Shown here: positions 28,658 to 37,753 of the stretch, in pieces | Layout of the letters: each line of letters begins with the position of its first letter | How positions within the stretch are numbered: position 1 is the first letter of the stretch | Assembly (NCBI RefSeq): GCF_017114945.1 | Contig: NZ_JABXKQ010000128.1 | Location: forward strand, 1 to 54,605 | Source: Nostoc sp. JL34 | GTDB lineage: Bacteria > Cyanobacteriota > Cyanobacteriia > Cyanobacteriales > Nostocaceae | Length of the DNA: 54,605 nucleotides | Reading direction: 5' to 3' | Made by a program: the position numbers and the translations under genes | The notes under the pieces: generated by a model | What the model was told of the DNA's origin: nothing | Databases searched by the model: none | What the model saw: only the letters and a program-made list of their open reading frames with translations

Positions 28658-29842
28658 TTAAACTGGTTCAGAAAGTTGCTCATCCAGACGGCGAAACAAA
28701 AACACCCAAAGTGGTAGGGAACTATTAATCGCAATCAGTCGCACTAAATGACCAGTTGTGACAATTTCAACATTATGATTCAATGCCAGGGAAACCAGGA
28801 TCATTTCTGCCGATCCTCCTGGTGCTGTGACTAAAAGACAAGTTAACCAGTCCCAAGAGGTTAATTGCATCGCAAGTATAGCAGCGATCGCTCCGGCTAC
28901 GAGGGTCATCCCTACAGACATCAAGGCATAGCCGATAGTCCGCTTTTTAAAGTTGGGTTTGTCTCCCCAATACTCACCAACAGTAATTCCCAGGAGCATT
29001 TGACCCAATAAGTTTATTATTGGCGGTGGACTAAAGCTAATATCACCCACAAAAGGCAGCCAATGTAGCAAAGGATTAAACCCAATACCAATCAACAATG
29101 CACCAAAGAAATCGCCAGCAGGAATTTTAAATAATATAGCTGGATAAACTACTAATCCAGTGATTACCAGTACTACCAAAAGTAATCCTAGTTGAGATGG
29201 ATCGAGGTTGAGCCAAGCACTGTTGATTGGGAGTGTTTGAGGATAGTAATTACCAGATGATGTTCTCACAATGAAGGGAATTAGAACAACTACTGAGGTG
29301 ACGCGAATCGCCTGAACTAGGGCAACCAAGCTAACATTTTTATTGTAATCGGCGGCGATCGCTGCCATAATTCCTACACCACCAGGAACTGTAGCTAGCA
29401 TTGCTGTCAATATGTTGGTTTTGCTGAGGCGGGAGTAAATGTAACCAATGCAACTTCCACTCAGCAGCAGAAACAAGGTAAGAAAAATAAATATGGGAAT
29501 ACCAGAAGCAACACTAGCTAGATTACTGTGGGCATTGGAAGCGCCGACAGTTAAGCCTACAAGTGCCATTCCCACTTTTCTCGCAGTGCGGTTAGGTTGG
29601 GGGGAATATTGATAAAAAATTCGACATCCTTGAAGAACCACTGTACCAGCGGCAATCCCGCCAAATATCCAGGCAATCCTGCCAATTTGGAACTTTGCCA
29701 GGAGTAAACCCAAAGGTAATGCTAGAAGCATTTCCAAAACAAGGACAATTAATTGCTTCGCAAATAACTGGGGTTTGGTAATAACAGGATTTTCATGAGT
29801 GTGTTCTTCCAGGGTGGGAGCAGCACTTAGGCTTTGATTCAT
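28658..29842 (-). CDS. AbrB family membrane protein (AmoA-like, duplicated AbrB domain)
   Basis: This 394-residue polytopic membrane protein belongs to the membrane AbrB family, often labelled a putative ammonia monooxygenase or regulator though neither role is well supported. Two similar halves of about 150 residues each contain the family glycine motif: ATVPGGVGIMAAIAADY in the first and VTAPGGSAEMILVSLALNH in the second. About ten hydrophobic segments are visible. The open frame runs to a TTG at 29899, but ATG at 29840-29842 (MNQSLSAAPTL) is the better start, because the upstream extension spans low-complexity intergenic sequence. Confidence 0.85.
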   Translation of the reverse strand: MNQSLSAAPTLEEHTHENPVITKPQLFAKQLIVLVLEMLLALPLGLLLAKFQIGRIAWIFGGIAAGTVVLQGCRIFYQYSPQPNRTARKVGMALVGLTVGASNAHSNLASVASGIPIFIFLTLFLLLSGSCIGYIYSRLSKTNILTAMLATVPGGVGIMAAIAADYNKNVSLVALVQAIRVTSVVVLIPFIVRTSSGNYYPQTLPINSAWLNLDPSQLGLLLVVLVITGLVVYPAILFKIPAGDFFGALLIGIGFNPLLHWLPFVGDISFSPPPIINLLGQMLLGITVGEYWGDKPNFKKRTIGYALMSVGMTLVAGAIAAILAMQLTSWDWLTCLLVTAPGGSAEMILVSLALNHNVEIVTTGHLVRLIAINSSLPLWVFLFRRLDEQLSEPV

Positions 29843-30191
29843 CGATCCGAGCTTTTTTATTAATTTAACTGATGTACTCAAGCTAATGCGATCGCACAAG
29901 ATAACTAGTAGTCCGTGAAGCCAACAATGCTTGGTGACACGGATTTTTGATAAGCTAATTTAAGTCTGGGTAAGTATGTAATTAAAGCAAAAAAGTATAC
30001 TGTAAATTTGAGTCCAGAGTCAGCATAAAACTGCGTAGATGCGGAGCGGCTTGTCGCTAGACATCGCTAACCAAAACAATTAAATAAACGATGTCAAGCC
30101 GTGGTTAAAGGAACAGATGCACGGAGAAAGATGGAGCGGTTAACCCAGACATCTCACCCAGCCTAGTTGGCTTGACGCACTACTAATATTG
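29843..30191. other. Intergenic region with a small dispersed repeat
   Basis: These 349 bases contain no gene that I can support. At 30033-30067 lies a GC-rich repeat whose complement begins GCGATGTCTAGCGACAAG and ends TCTACGC, matching the Nostoc small-dispersed-repeat pattern. The promoter of the AbrB-type gene should be near 29850-29950. Confidence 0.55.
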
Positions 30192-31160
30192 TTACAGTCG
30201 ATCGATTCTCTTGGCATTTTCTGGCAGCTTGGCGTCTCTTTGCCCAGCAGTCCGCGCCCTAGCGGTGAACAAACCAATGGGAGTATTTAATAAATCTACA
30301 AGGGTGGCTTGACCCGCTATCGCCTTTTTAATATCTCTTGGTACTTCCTTCAATAACCAACGTGCCAAACGATAGCCGTATTCTCTGGGTGTCATCTCTC
30401 GCATTAAATCGACACCGTGCAGTTCGTGCAGATAGCGATTTGAGCGTCCATAGCGCCGCCATTGATTTTGCAGTTCTTGAAGTGTAGCGCGGTGGCGGTG
30501 CTGAACGATCGCATTTGGGGCAAATTCCAAACGCCCGATGTTTTCTCCCAAAATCCGCCAACAAATATCGGCATCGCCACCAGTGGTAAGATAGGGACGA
30601 AATAAACCCGCTTTTTCTAAGGCTATGCGTCGAATCGCCAAATTAGCCGTTTGACCATAGGGACGAAAGGAATGTTTAAGGGTATGCTTTTGCGACAAAG
30701 TTTCTTCACGGTCTGCGTGTTGTTCTAGCAGAGTTGTGCCTGGTAGTGCCAAAATTTCCCCAGCGACAATTATCACTTCTTTGTTGACAAAAGGCTGAAT
30801 TAATGCATCTACCCATTGCGGTTGTGGACGGCAATCTGCATCGGTAAAAACGATAATTTCCCCCGTAGCGGCGCGAATCCCAGTATTACGAGCAGCGTAG
30901 GAGCTTTGAATTTGGGTTTCGCTCCAAGGGCGAATTGTCATTGGGCAATTTTCAGCAGATGTTTTGAGCATGGTGAGAGTGCGATCGCTACTATTATTGT
31001 CCACCAACAAGTACTCTACCCGGTCTTTTGGGTAAGTTTGAGACAACAGACAATTGATTAACTCTGGTAAATCCGCCTCACCGTTATAAATAGGAACAAC
31101 CACCGACACCTTTGGTAAAAAGCTGGTGGCGGTGGTTGCATCAACTGGCTGATGATTCAT
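30192..31160 (-). CDS. Family 2 glycosyltransferase
   Basis: This 322-residue protein has a GT-A fold typical of family 2 glycosyltransferases, which move a sugar from a nucleotide donor to a lipid or polysaccharide acceptor. Visible are the nucleotide-binding VSVVVPIYNGEADLPELI, VDNNSSDRT, AARNTGIRAATG, the metal-binding FTDADCRPQPQW, and an acceptor-side TGGDADICWRI. A basic C-terminal region (RWLLKEVPRDIKKAI) may lie against the membrane, but no strong transmembrane helix is present. Donor and acceptor are unknown, and no polysaccharide cluster surrounds it. Confidence 0.88.
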   Translation of the reverse strand: MNHQPVDATTATSFLPKVSVVVPIYNGEADLPELINCLLSQTYPKDRVEYLLVDNNSSDRTLTMLKTSAENCPMTIRPWSETQIQSSYAARNTGIRAATGEIIVFTDADCRPQPQWVDALIQPFVNKEVIIVAGEILALPGTTLLEQHADREETLSQKHTLKHSFRPYGQTANLAIRRIALEKAGLFRPYLTTGGDADICWRILGENIGRLEFAPNAIVQHRHRATLQELQNQWRRYGRSNRYLHELHGVDLMREMTPREYGYRLARWLLKEVPRDIKKAIAGQATLVDLLNTPIGLFTARARTAGQRDAKLPENAKRIDRL

Positions 31161-31297
31161 AAATCTGAGATTTTGGAGATGGGATTACTAGCTAGTATTC
31201 CCAAATCAAAATCTTGGAACGGTAATATCAAGCAGTTTCCATAAATCCAAAAATCCGAATTTGGGAATATATGAACACTTGGTAACAAATCACTCAC

Positions 31298-32638
31298 CTA
31301 AAATTTCAAGTCACCAGCGCGGCTCATGGGTCGAGTCGGTTGATTTGCTGGCGGCTGGGCAAAGTTGTTATTTGATAAAATTGCGATCGCACGGGCATAT
31401 TGCGGATCGCTCTTAGTTCCGATTAAATCTGGATTAGAAGCTAACTGACGCTCCTGCGCCTCTGTCAAGTCTAGCTTGATATCTGGGGCAATCCCTTTAT
31501 GGTTAATATCCGTTCCCGCCGGGGTGTAGTAATGGGCTATGGTGACAGCCAAGCCGGAACCATCTGCGAGTTCATGAACTGACTGCACTAAAGCCTTGCC
31601 AAAGGTTTGACCACCTACAACTACCGCTCGCTTATTATCCTTGAGCGCTCCTGTGAGGATTTCGCTAGCACTAGCTGAATTACCATCTACTAAGACCGCC
31701 AAAGGACGATTTGTTAGAGCAGTGCGATTGGCTTTAGTTTCTTCACTGGTGCCCACACGGTCTATTGTCTTGACAATTCCGCCGTTATCATACCACATCC
31801 GAGCGATTTCAATGCTCGCCTGCAACAAACCGCCAGGATTTCCTCGCAAATCCAAGACATAAGAATCAACTTTCTTAGTGTTCAAATCGCGGATGGCTCG
31901 TTGCATTTGGTCTGCTGCGTGGGCGCTAAATTCTCGCAAACGAATATAGCCAACGCGGCGATTCCCTTCTTGTTTGAGGGTATAGCGTACCGTTGGGACT
32001 TCAATACTTGCCCTCGTCAGTTTTAAATCAAAGGCATTTTGCCCCGCCCGTCCCAGCTTTAGTTTGATAGGAGTACCCGCTTTGCCACGGATTAGCTTGG
32101 AGGCGTCATCCACTTTCATTTTGAGAGTGGGTTTGCCGTCAATAGCCAAAATTTCATCGCCTGCTTTGATCCCAGCTTTCAGCGCCGGAGAATTTTCTAT
32201 GGCTTCGACAACGGTGAGCCGCTGAGTTTTTTCGTTCACTTCCATCCGAATGCCAATGCCAGAGACTTCCCCAGATGTTTGGCTAGTCAAGGCTTCAAAC
32301 TGTTGGGGATCCATAAACCGAGTGTAAGGATCTCCCAACTTTTGCAAAGCTTCGCGGATGGCAGCATAAGCTTCTTCCTTAGAAGAATAGTCTTTGCTCA
32401 ACAGGCTTTGCCTGGTTGCTTGCCAATCTTGTTGATTAAATTTACCATCAACATATTCATGATTCACCAGTTGCCAAACTTGGTCAACTATCACTTTCGG
32501 GCTGTCTTGTAGGGCTAGAGCAGCACGGACACCACGAGTCCAAGCAGGACCGAATACAGACATCGTAGCTGTTGTGGCGATCGCTCCACCAATCAAGGCT
32601 ACTTGGAGCGGTGAGTAACTTTTCGCAGATTGGTTCAT
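31298..32638 (-). CDS. ctpB: Carboxyl-terminal processing protease, S41 family (CtpB-like)
   Basis: This 446-residue periplasmic or lumenal serine protease has an N-terminal hydrophobic segment (LQVALIGGAIATTATMSV), a PDZ domain (EVSGIGIRMEVNEKTQRL to AGDEILAIDG) and the S41 catalytic core: GNPGGLLQASIEIA, the Ser nucleophile in VDGNSASASEILTGAL, and the Lys in GKALVQSVHEL. Cyanobacteria carry several Ctp proteases; one (CtpA) matures PSII D1, while this one looks most like CtpB by its N-terminus, an assignment from memory rather than alignment. It is monocistronic. Confidence 0.92.
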   Translation of the reverse strand: MNQSAKSYSPLQVALIGGAIATTATMSVFGPAWTRGVRAALALQDSPKVIVDQVWQLVNHEYVDGKFNQQDWQATRQSLLSKDYSSKEEAYAAIREALQKLGDPYTRFMDPQQFEALTSQTSGEVSGIGIRMEVNEKTQRLTVVEAIENSPALKAGIKAGDEILAIDGKPTLKMKVDDASKLIRGKAGTPIKLKLGRAGQNAFDLKLTRASIEVPTVRYTLKQEGNRRVGYIRLREFSAHAADQMQRAIRDLNTKKVDSYVLDLRGNPGGLLQASIEIARMWYDNGGIVKTIDRVGTSEETKANRTALTNRPLAVLVDGNSASASEILTGALKDNKRAVVVGGQTFGKALVQSVHELADGSGLAVTIAHYYTPAGTDINHKGIAPDIKLDLTEAQERQLASNPDLIGTKSDPQYARAIAILSNNNFAQPPANQPTRPMSRAGDLKF

Positions 32639-32950
32639 GTATACTTTAGCTGGAATAATTGTGTTGTTGACAGTTTAGCAATCAGGCTTTCCAGAAATTT
32701 TTAAGTTTTTATACCCCAAAATCAACTATGCTCCTTCATCATTTTTATGCTTAAATGATGCCAAAATGCCGCATTAGTTATTAACAATCATTTCTCAGTT
32801 TGTTAGTCTTCTCCGGAAGGGTATACTGACCATGTGACACTTTGATTAGCGTCATGTTTGCATTCTAGATTACTTTCATAAGATAGCACTTTGCTCACTG
32901 AATTGTAGCACTGTTAGACAGCTATTAAATCAGCTTTTCTTACCGAAGTC
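32639..32950. other. Divergent intergenic region
   Basis: These 312 AT-rich bases lie between the protease gene (minus) and the YdcF gene (plus) and should contain both promoters. I see no RNA gene, ORF or dispersed repeat in it. Confidence 0.5.
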
Positions 32951-33652
32951 ATGAAACGCAAATTTACCATCAAATCATTAATTTCTATTAAAAAACATTC
33001 TGCTAATCTGTGGCAATTGTTACAAAAACTAACTGGTGTATTGTACGTTGTCTTGGGTGCTTGGCTGATTTTTACTACTATAACCTTAGTTTTTGCTTAT
33101 TCGCAGCCAAATGTAGATGCCTTCTTTGTGCTTGGTGGCAGTATTCGCCGAGAAACTTATGTTGCCCAACAAGCAAAACAATACCCGCAAACCCCAATTT
33201 TAATTTCTCATGGTTCCCCAGACCCCTGTATATGGTTAATTTTTCAGGCGGAATTAGCAGGGTTACAAAACGTTTGGTTAGAAAACTGTGCGAATTCTAC
33301 CTTTGAAAATTTTTATTATGGTATTCCAATTTTGCGGCGTTGGGGAGTGCATAAAGTCATGTTGATTACCTCGCCAAGTCACTTACCTAGAGCCAAATGG
33401 ATAGCACAGATTCTTTTGGGCGCTCATGGTATTTGGGTAGAGTCAGAGATTGTTCAGGAGTTGGGTGTTCCTGGTAATAGTGAATCTTGGCTCAAAACTG
33501 GATTAGATGTAACACGCAGCTTATTTTGGGCGATTTTAAGTCAAATTATTCAACCGCAATGCTCAAATGTGACAAGACTTACTGATGTAGATATGCAAGC
33601 TTGGGAGAATCGAGGTTTTCATTGTGAACACCAAGGTGGGTTGAGGAGATAA
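32951..33652 (+). CDS. YdcF/ElyC (DUF218) family membrane protein
   Basis: This 233-residue protein has an N-terminal membrane anchor (about residues 29-52, VLYVVLGAWLIFTTITLVF) and a DUF218 domain: DAFFVLGGSIRRETYVAQQAKQ, ILISHGSPDPC, NCANSTFENFYYGIPILRRW and MLITSPSHLPRAKWIAQ. Family members such as ElyC and SanA affect envelope integrity in E. coli; the chemical activity is not established. It is monocistronic. The stop codon lies one base before the end of a decayed toxin gene on the other strand. Confidence 0.88.
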   Translation: MKRKFTIKSLISIKKHSANLWQLLQKLTGVLYVVLGAWLIFTTITLVFAYSQPNVDAFFVLGGSIRRETYVAQQAKQYPQTPILISHGSPDPCIWLIFQAELAGLQNVWLENCANSTFENFYYGIPILRRWGVHKVMLITSPSHLPRAKWIAQILLGAHGIWVESEIVQELGVPGNSESWLKTGLDVTRSLFWAILSQIIQPQCSNVTRLTDVDMQAWENRGFHCEHQGGLRR

Positions 33653-33653
33653 C

Positions 33654-33800
33654 TTACTCGTAATGCGTCCACATGCGAATTATCTTGACTACTTGCTCGA
33701 ATTCGATGACCTCATATACCAACCGATGCTGTATATTTATCCTCCGAGATATAAGCACCTGATAAGTCAACAACTAGCTTTTCATGTTGAGAAACTTACC
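33654..33800 (-). pseudogene. Decayed YoeB/Txe-type toxin fragment
   Basis: Minus-strand translation of 33746-33654 ends in HRLVYEVIEFEQVVKIIRMW then THYE and a stop, the characteristic C-terminus of YoeB/Txe mRNA interferases. The upstream piece EKLVVDLSGAYIS, also YoeB-like, is in a different frame, so a frameshift lies near 33743-33750. No full start region is present. I infer the remnant of a YefM-YoeB toxin-antitoxin pair; I could not recognise an antitoxin in the neighbouring sequence up to 33996. Confidence 0.75.
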
Positions 33801-33996
33801 ACGTTCTCAACGAAGAAGAAGAGGAACTAAAAAGTATTTTGCAATTCCGAACCACGAAGTAGCGATCGCCGTAAAAATTCAGCTATATTTTTGCAGAATA
33901 AAATAATCGCAATTAGGCAAAGGTGAAGAAAATGTTACTCTCCACCTCTGGGCTTGTTGTTAAACATCGCTTCTGGTAATTGCACCCAATGGAGAA

Positions 33997-35199
33997 TTAA
34001 TGCAAAAGTTCCCAATCTTGCAGCATCAAAATAGCATCTCTATACAAAGACAAATCCACCTGGTTAACTTCTATTCCCTCTCCAATTCCTTGTAGAAGGG
34101 TAATTGTTAATTGTCCTCCCAAGTGTTCACGGAACTCGGTCAGCCCCCTAAATAGACAATGCGGATGGTCTAGTTGATCTAACTGCTCTGTCAGTGCTGA
34201 TACGTACAAAGTAAAGCCTAATTTTTTGAGTGTAGTTAAAGCCCTTTGCCATTCTGATTGCAAGAGTTGCCCTGTTAAATATGAATAGGTGGTGTCTAAA
34301 GCAATGCCGATCGCTACAGCTTCACCATGACGTAAGCTGTAATTAGTTAAATGCTCCAGTTTGTGAGCAGCCCAGTGTCCAAAATCTAAAGGACGTGATG
34401 AACCCATTTCAAAGGGATCGCCGCTACCAGCAATATGCTCTAAGTGCAACTGAGAACAGCGATAAATCAGTCTTTCCATTATGTCCATATCTCGATTAGC
34501 CAATTTCTCAGCATTAGTCATAATGAAATCGAAGAAATCTGCATCTTTAATTAGCGCTACTTTCACCGCTTCTGCAATACCCGATCGCCAATCTCGATCG
34601 TCGAGGCTAGTAAGAAAATCAAAGTCATTCAAGACAGCATAAGGTGGCATGAATGTACCCAAAAAGTTTTTCTTACCGAAGGCATTGATTCCGTTCTTTA
34701 CCCCTACACCAGAATCGTTTTGCCCTAATACTGTTGTCGGTACTCGTAACAGCCGAATTCCTCGGTGAGCCGTTGTTGCTGCGTATCCTGCCATGTCTAG
34801 GACGGCTCCACCTCCAATTGCTAAAACGTAGGAGTGACGGCACAATCCAGATGCATTGATCTGTTGATGAATTTGCTCTATAAATCGAGAATCATTCTTA
34901 ACTGTTTCTCCACCCGGCACTACTATCGGTTCACCGCTTAGTGTTAGCACATCTTCATAACGCTGGGCATAGGCTGATAATTTTTTTAGCAACCCATCTT
35001 CGGACTGCAACAATCCTGCATCTACCACTGCTAGCACTCGTTTTGGAGTTGTCTCTCTATCTGCGGCAATCACTTGTGCAAGTAAAGGATTATCTAACTG
35101 AAATAAACCTTTAGTGAAGTGAACATCATAATTGAAGGTCACACGGACACATTGGTTAATTGGTTGCAGATTAAGAGCGGTTTTTTGTTGAATAGCCAT
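33997..35199 (-). CDS. eboD: EboD-like dehydroquinate synthase-family sugar phosphate cyclase
   Basis: This 400-residue protein belongs to the 3-dehydroquinate synthase superfamily of NAD-dependent sugar phosphate cyclases. Motifs include the NAD-binding VLAIGGGAVLDMAGYAATT, RVPTTVLGQNDSGVGVKNG, WRSGIAEAVKVALIKD and the metal-site region RPLDFGHWAAHKLEHL with RHGEAVAIGIALD. In many bacteria this enzyme, EboD, accompanies EboA, B, C, E and F, proteins linked to metabolite export such as scytonemin precursors in Nostoc. Here it is divergent from eboA. A TTG-started frame reaches 35319, but ATG at 35197-35199 (MAIQQK) is the first sensible start. The housekeeping AroB would be a different gene. 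Confidence 0.88.
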   Translation of the reverse strand: MAIQQKTALNLQPINQCVRVTFNYDVHFTKGLFQLDNPLLAQVIAADRETTPKRVLAVVDAGLLQSEDGLLKKLSAYAQRYEDVLTLSGEPIVVPGGETVKNDSRFIEQIHQQINASGLCRHSYVLAIGGGAVLDMAGYAATTAHRGIRLLRVPTTVLGQNDSGVGVKNGINAFGKKNFLGTFMPPYAVLNDFDFLTSLDDRDWRSGIAEAVKVALIKDADFFDFIMTNAEKLANRDMDIMERLIYRCSQLHLEHIAGSGDPFEMGSSRPLDFGHWAAHKLEHLTNYSLRHGEAVAIGIALDTTYSYLTGQLLQSEWQRALTTLKKLGFTLYVSALTEQLDQLDHPHCLFRGLTEFREHLGGQLTITLLQGIGEGIEVNQVDLSLYRDAILMLQDWELLH

Positions 35200-35674
35200 T
35201 TGAATATTATTGCTTTTTAAGTAACTGTAAATAGATGAATTACTACAATTTTTATTGGCAGCAAAAATAGTACCATTATCAATGAAACGCCTCAAATGTT
35301 TAAATAGTTTACTAGACAAATCTAGTTACTAAATAAATCATTCTTTTGAAGCGTCTTCACTTAGTAGATAAAATGAATAATAACATTAGATAATAGTTTT
35401 TATTTTTGCCTAAACTTTATGTCTAAGGTTGGCAATTCATATCATTATTACATAGAATTCTAAGTTTTTTCCGTAAGATAGTTTGAGAATTTATCTAATC
35501 AAAATCGTATCTTTACAGTATCTTCTTTAAAGTCAGGAGATTTTTATAGATTCAGTAAAGTTATGATCTTAGTAGTATATTATTTAACTGCTTCAAACCC
35601 AAAATATCAAGTTTAGTGGTAGATTTTATACTTGGTTGTCACAAAAAAGTTGGACAACTTCTCCTGAATTTATC
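35200..35674. other. Divergent eboD/eboA control region
   Basis: These 475 AT-rich bases separate the divergent eboD and eboA starts, so a shared regulatory region is likely. I see no ORF, RNA or clear operator. Two TTG-started extensions (eboD to 35319, eboA from 35636) enter this region but are not convincing. Confidence 0.5.
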
Positions 35675-36556
35675 ATGAGTAAAGTAAACAAGTTACTGCA
35701 TCACTGGCTGTTAAAGTCTGTTTCAGAAAAAGCTTTTGCTTGGTTGGAACAGAAGCAGGCGCAGATTGCTAACAGCGCTGCGGAACGAGTGTTTTTTACG
35801 GCTTTTAGTGCTGTGCCGCGTTATCTAGGTAAAGAGGATTTGCAGCTAACATTCCAGGACTTGGAAGCAGCACAGGATGTGATTCCCGGTTGGTATCCTG
35901 GTCATTGGAGTGTAGATCAAGCAGGTCGCACACTCTTGCTTTTAGCTTTGCCCCACCATGATCCCCAGAGGTATGTGCGATCGCTTGATCAAGTCTTCTC
36001 CACTGCCGATATGGGGGAGTTAGTTGTCCTTTATCAAAGTTTGCCGCTTTTACCACATCCAGAATTACATCGCCACCGTACTGCTGAGGGAATTCGCAGC
36101 AATATGAGTAATGTATTTCAAGCTATAGCACTGCGTAACCCTTATCCAGCAAATTACTTAGATAATGCTGCTTGGAATCAGATGGTACTGAAGGCTGTGT
36201 TTGTCGGCAGTCCGTTGCATCTGATTTGGGGTCTAGATCGGCGTGCTAACCCAGAATTGGCGAGAATGTTGGCAGACTATGCCCATGAACGTTGGGCAGC
36301 TAAACGCTCAGTTACGCCAGAACTTTGGCGGTCTGTAGGGCGGTTTGCCGATAGTGCCATCATCACAGATTTAGAAAAAGTACTGGCTAATGGGGATATA
36401 CACGAGCAAGAAGCAGCAGCGTTAGCTTGTGCTGAGTCTTCTTTACCCCAAGCGCAAGCATTACTTTCTTATTACCCAGATTTACAGTCATCCATTCAAC
36501 AAGGTAATCTGACTTGGAGCAGTTTTAGCCGCGATGCCTGCGGCGAGCTGCGCTAA
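35675..36556 (+). CDS. eboA: EboA family metabolite traffic protein
   Basis: This 293-residue protein is the EboA component of the conserved ebo cluster, shown in Nostoc punctiforme to be needed for moving a scytonemin precursor to the periplasm; its biochemical role is unknown. It is largely helical, with PGWYPGHWSVDQAGRTLLLLAL, HRHRTAEGIRSNMSNVFQAIA and GSPLHLIWGLDRRANPELAR. ATG at 35675 (MSKVNKLL) was preferred to an in-frame TTG 39 bases earlier. The last seven codons and the stop lie within a small dispersed repeat (36531-36559), giving the tail RDACGELR, so the C-terminus is probably not ancestral. Confidence 0.88.
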   Translation: MSKVNKLLHHWLLKSVSEKAFAWLEQKQAQIANSAAERVFFTAFSAVPRYLGKEDLQLTFQDLEAAQDVIPGWYPGHWSVDQAGRTLLLLALPHHDPQRYVRSLDQVFSTADMGELVVLYQSLPLLPHPELHRHRTAEGIRSNMSNVFQAIALRNPYPANYLDNAAWNQMVLKAVFVGSPLHLIWGLDRRANPELARMLADYAHERWAAKRSVTPELWRSVGRFADSAIITDLEKVLANGDIHEQEAAALACAESSLPQAQALLSYYPDLQSSIQQGNLTWSSFSRDACGELR

Positions 36557-36559
36557 CGC
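36531..36559 (+). repeat. Small dispersed repeat overlapping the eboA 3' end
   Basis: GCGATGCCTGCGGCGAGC followed by TGCGCTAACGC is a copy of the Nostoc small-dispersed-repeat pattern. It contains the eboA stop codon (36554-36556). Confidence 0.75.
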
Positions 36560-36591
36560 CTCTTTGTTTACAAATAAAAGGGACTGGGGAG

Positions 36592-36611
36592 AGACGTAAT
36601 TAATCGCGTCT
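36592..36611. repeat. Palindromic repeat between eboA and eboB
   Basis: AGACGTAATTAATCGCGTCT is a slightly degenerate copy of the perfect palindrome found after eboB at 37646-37665. It could form a hairpin in the ebo transcript. Confidence 0.65.
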
Positions 36612-36649
36612 GTACAAGGGAGACGTGGGAGACGAGGAGGACAAGGAAA

Positions 36650-36712
36650 ATGCCCAATGCCCCATGCCCCATACTCAATGCCTCATGCCCAATGCCCCAT
36701 ACTCAATGCCCA
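36650..36712 (+). repeat. STRR heptamer array (ATGCCCA/ATGCCCC) upstream of eboB
   Basis: Nine heptamers of the ATGCCCA/ATGCCCC/ATACTCA type run up to 13 bases before the eboB start. The array is open in the eboB frame and contains several ATG codons, so gene finders may add a false N-terminal extension of 25 residues. Confidence 0.85.
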
Positions 36713-36724
36713 ATCATTAAAACC

Positions 36725-37633
36725 ATGATGTTCATCGATCCTCACATTCACATGTGTTCCCGTACTACTTACGATTACTTAGTAATGCGGGAATATGGAA
36801 TTGTCGCCGTTATTGAACCAGCCTTTTGGTTAGGACAACCCCGAACCAACGCTGGCTCATTTAAAGACTACTTCAGTAGTCTTGTAGGCTGGGAACGGTT
36901 TCGTGCTAGTCAGTTTGGCATCCAACACTACTGCACAATCGGCTTAAATCCGAAAGAAGCTAATAACGAAGCGCTAGCAGATGAAGTTATGGAACTGCTA
37001 CCACTTTATGCCTGTAAAGAAGGAGTTGTTGCCATTGGTGAAATTGGCTATGACGATATGACAGAAGCAGAAGATAAGTACTTTTGTCAACAGTTAGAAT
37101 TAGCCAAAGAACTTGATACGTTGGTACTAATTCATACTCCTCACCGAAATAAAAAGGCGGGTGCTAGTCGGAGTATGGATCGCTGTATTGAATATGGTTT
37201 AGATCCTTCACAAGTAGTTATCGACCACAACAACGAAGAAACTGTTGAAGAAGTATTAGGACGCGGTTTTTGGGCAGCTTTTACGATTTACCCACAAACG
37301 AAGATGGGTAACGCCAGGATGGTTGAAGTTGTCCGCAAGTATGGATGCGATCGCATCATTGTAGATAGTAGTGCTGATTGGGGTATTAGCGATCCTTTGG
37401 CAGTCCCAAAAACTGCTCAGTTGATGTTAGATAGGGGCATTCCTGAAGAACATGTGCAAGCAGTTTGTTATGAAAATGCCCTTGCTGCTTACAGTCAAAC
37501 TGGGCAGATGCAAGCTTCAGATTGGCTCAATCCGCAATCTGTCGATCAACGCCAGTTGTTCAGTGGTAATTCTGTGCTGCGGGGACAGGAACCAGGAATC
37601 AAATCAGTTTCAGATTTTGTGTTGATTGAATAG
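36725..37633 (+). CDS. eboB: EboB, TatD-family metal-dependent hydrolase
   Basis: This 302-residue protein is a TatD/amidohydrolase-like TIM barrel of the ebo cluster. Metal-site motifs are FIDPHIHM at the N-terminus, AIGEIGYDDM, LIHTPHR, VIDHNNEE and IIVDSSADWG. It starts at the tandem ATG pair 36725/36728; the open frame from 36650 is translated heptamer repeat and is rejected as coding. The substrate in metabolite traffic is unknown. It follows eboA after 168 bases and precedes eboC by 120 bases; both gaps contain a palindromic repeat. Confidence 0.88.
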   Translation: MMFIDPHIHMCSRTTYDYLVMREYGIVAVIEPAFWLGQPRTNAGSFKDYFSSLVGWERFRASQFGIQHYCTIGLNPKEANNEALADEVMELLPLYACKEGVVAIGEIGYDDMTEAEDKYFCQQLELAKELDTLVLIHTPHRNKKAGASRSMDRCIEYGLDPSQVVIDHNNEETVEEVLGRGFWAAFTIYPQTKMGNARMVEVVRKYGCDRIIVDSSADWGISDPLAVPKTAQLMLDRGIPEEHVQAVCYENALAAYSQTGQMQASDWLNPQSVDQRQLFSGNSVLRGQEPGIKSVSDFVLIE

Positions 37634-37645
37634 AAAATGGCGGAG

Positions 37646-37665
37646 AGACGCGATTAATCGCGTCT
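37646..37665. repeat. Perfect 20-bp palindrome between eboB and eboC
   Basis: AGACGCGATTAATCGCGTCT is a perfect palindrome 13 bases after the eboB stop. It is related to the repeat at 36592-36611 and to the imperfect one at 41453-41478. Confidence 0.8.
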
Positions 37666-37753
37666 GTACTGAGGAAGAGGAATTGCATAAATATCTAATT
37701 CATTTGTGATATGCGGTTTATTTTGAGAAATTACTAGGCATGGAGGCAGATAA

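Noticed and set aside
29843..29899. Longer start for the AbrB-type membrane protein at TTG 29899
   Set aside because: The extension has no Shine-Dalgarno support and no family similarity, and an ATG follows at 29842.
35200..35319. TTG-started N-terminal extension of EboD
   Set aside because: The extra 40 residues are low-complexity and AT-driven, and the cyclase domain begins after the internal ATG.
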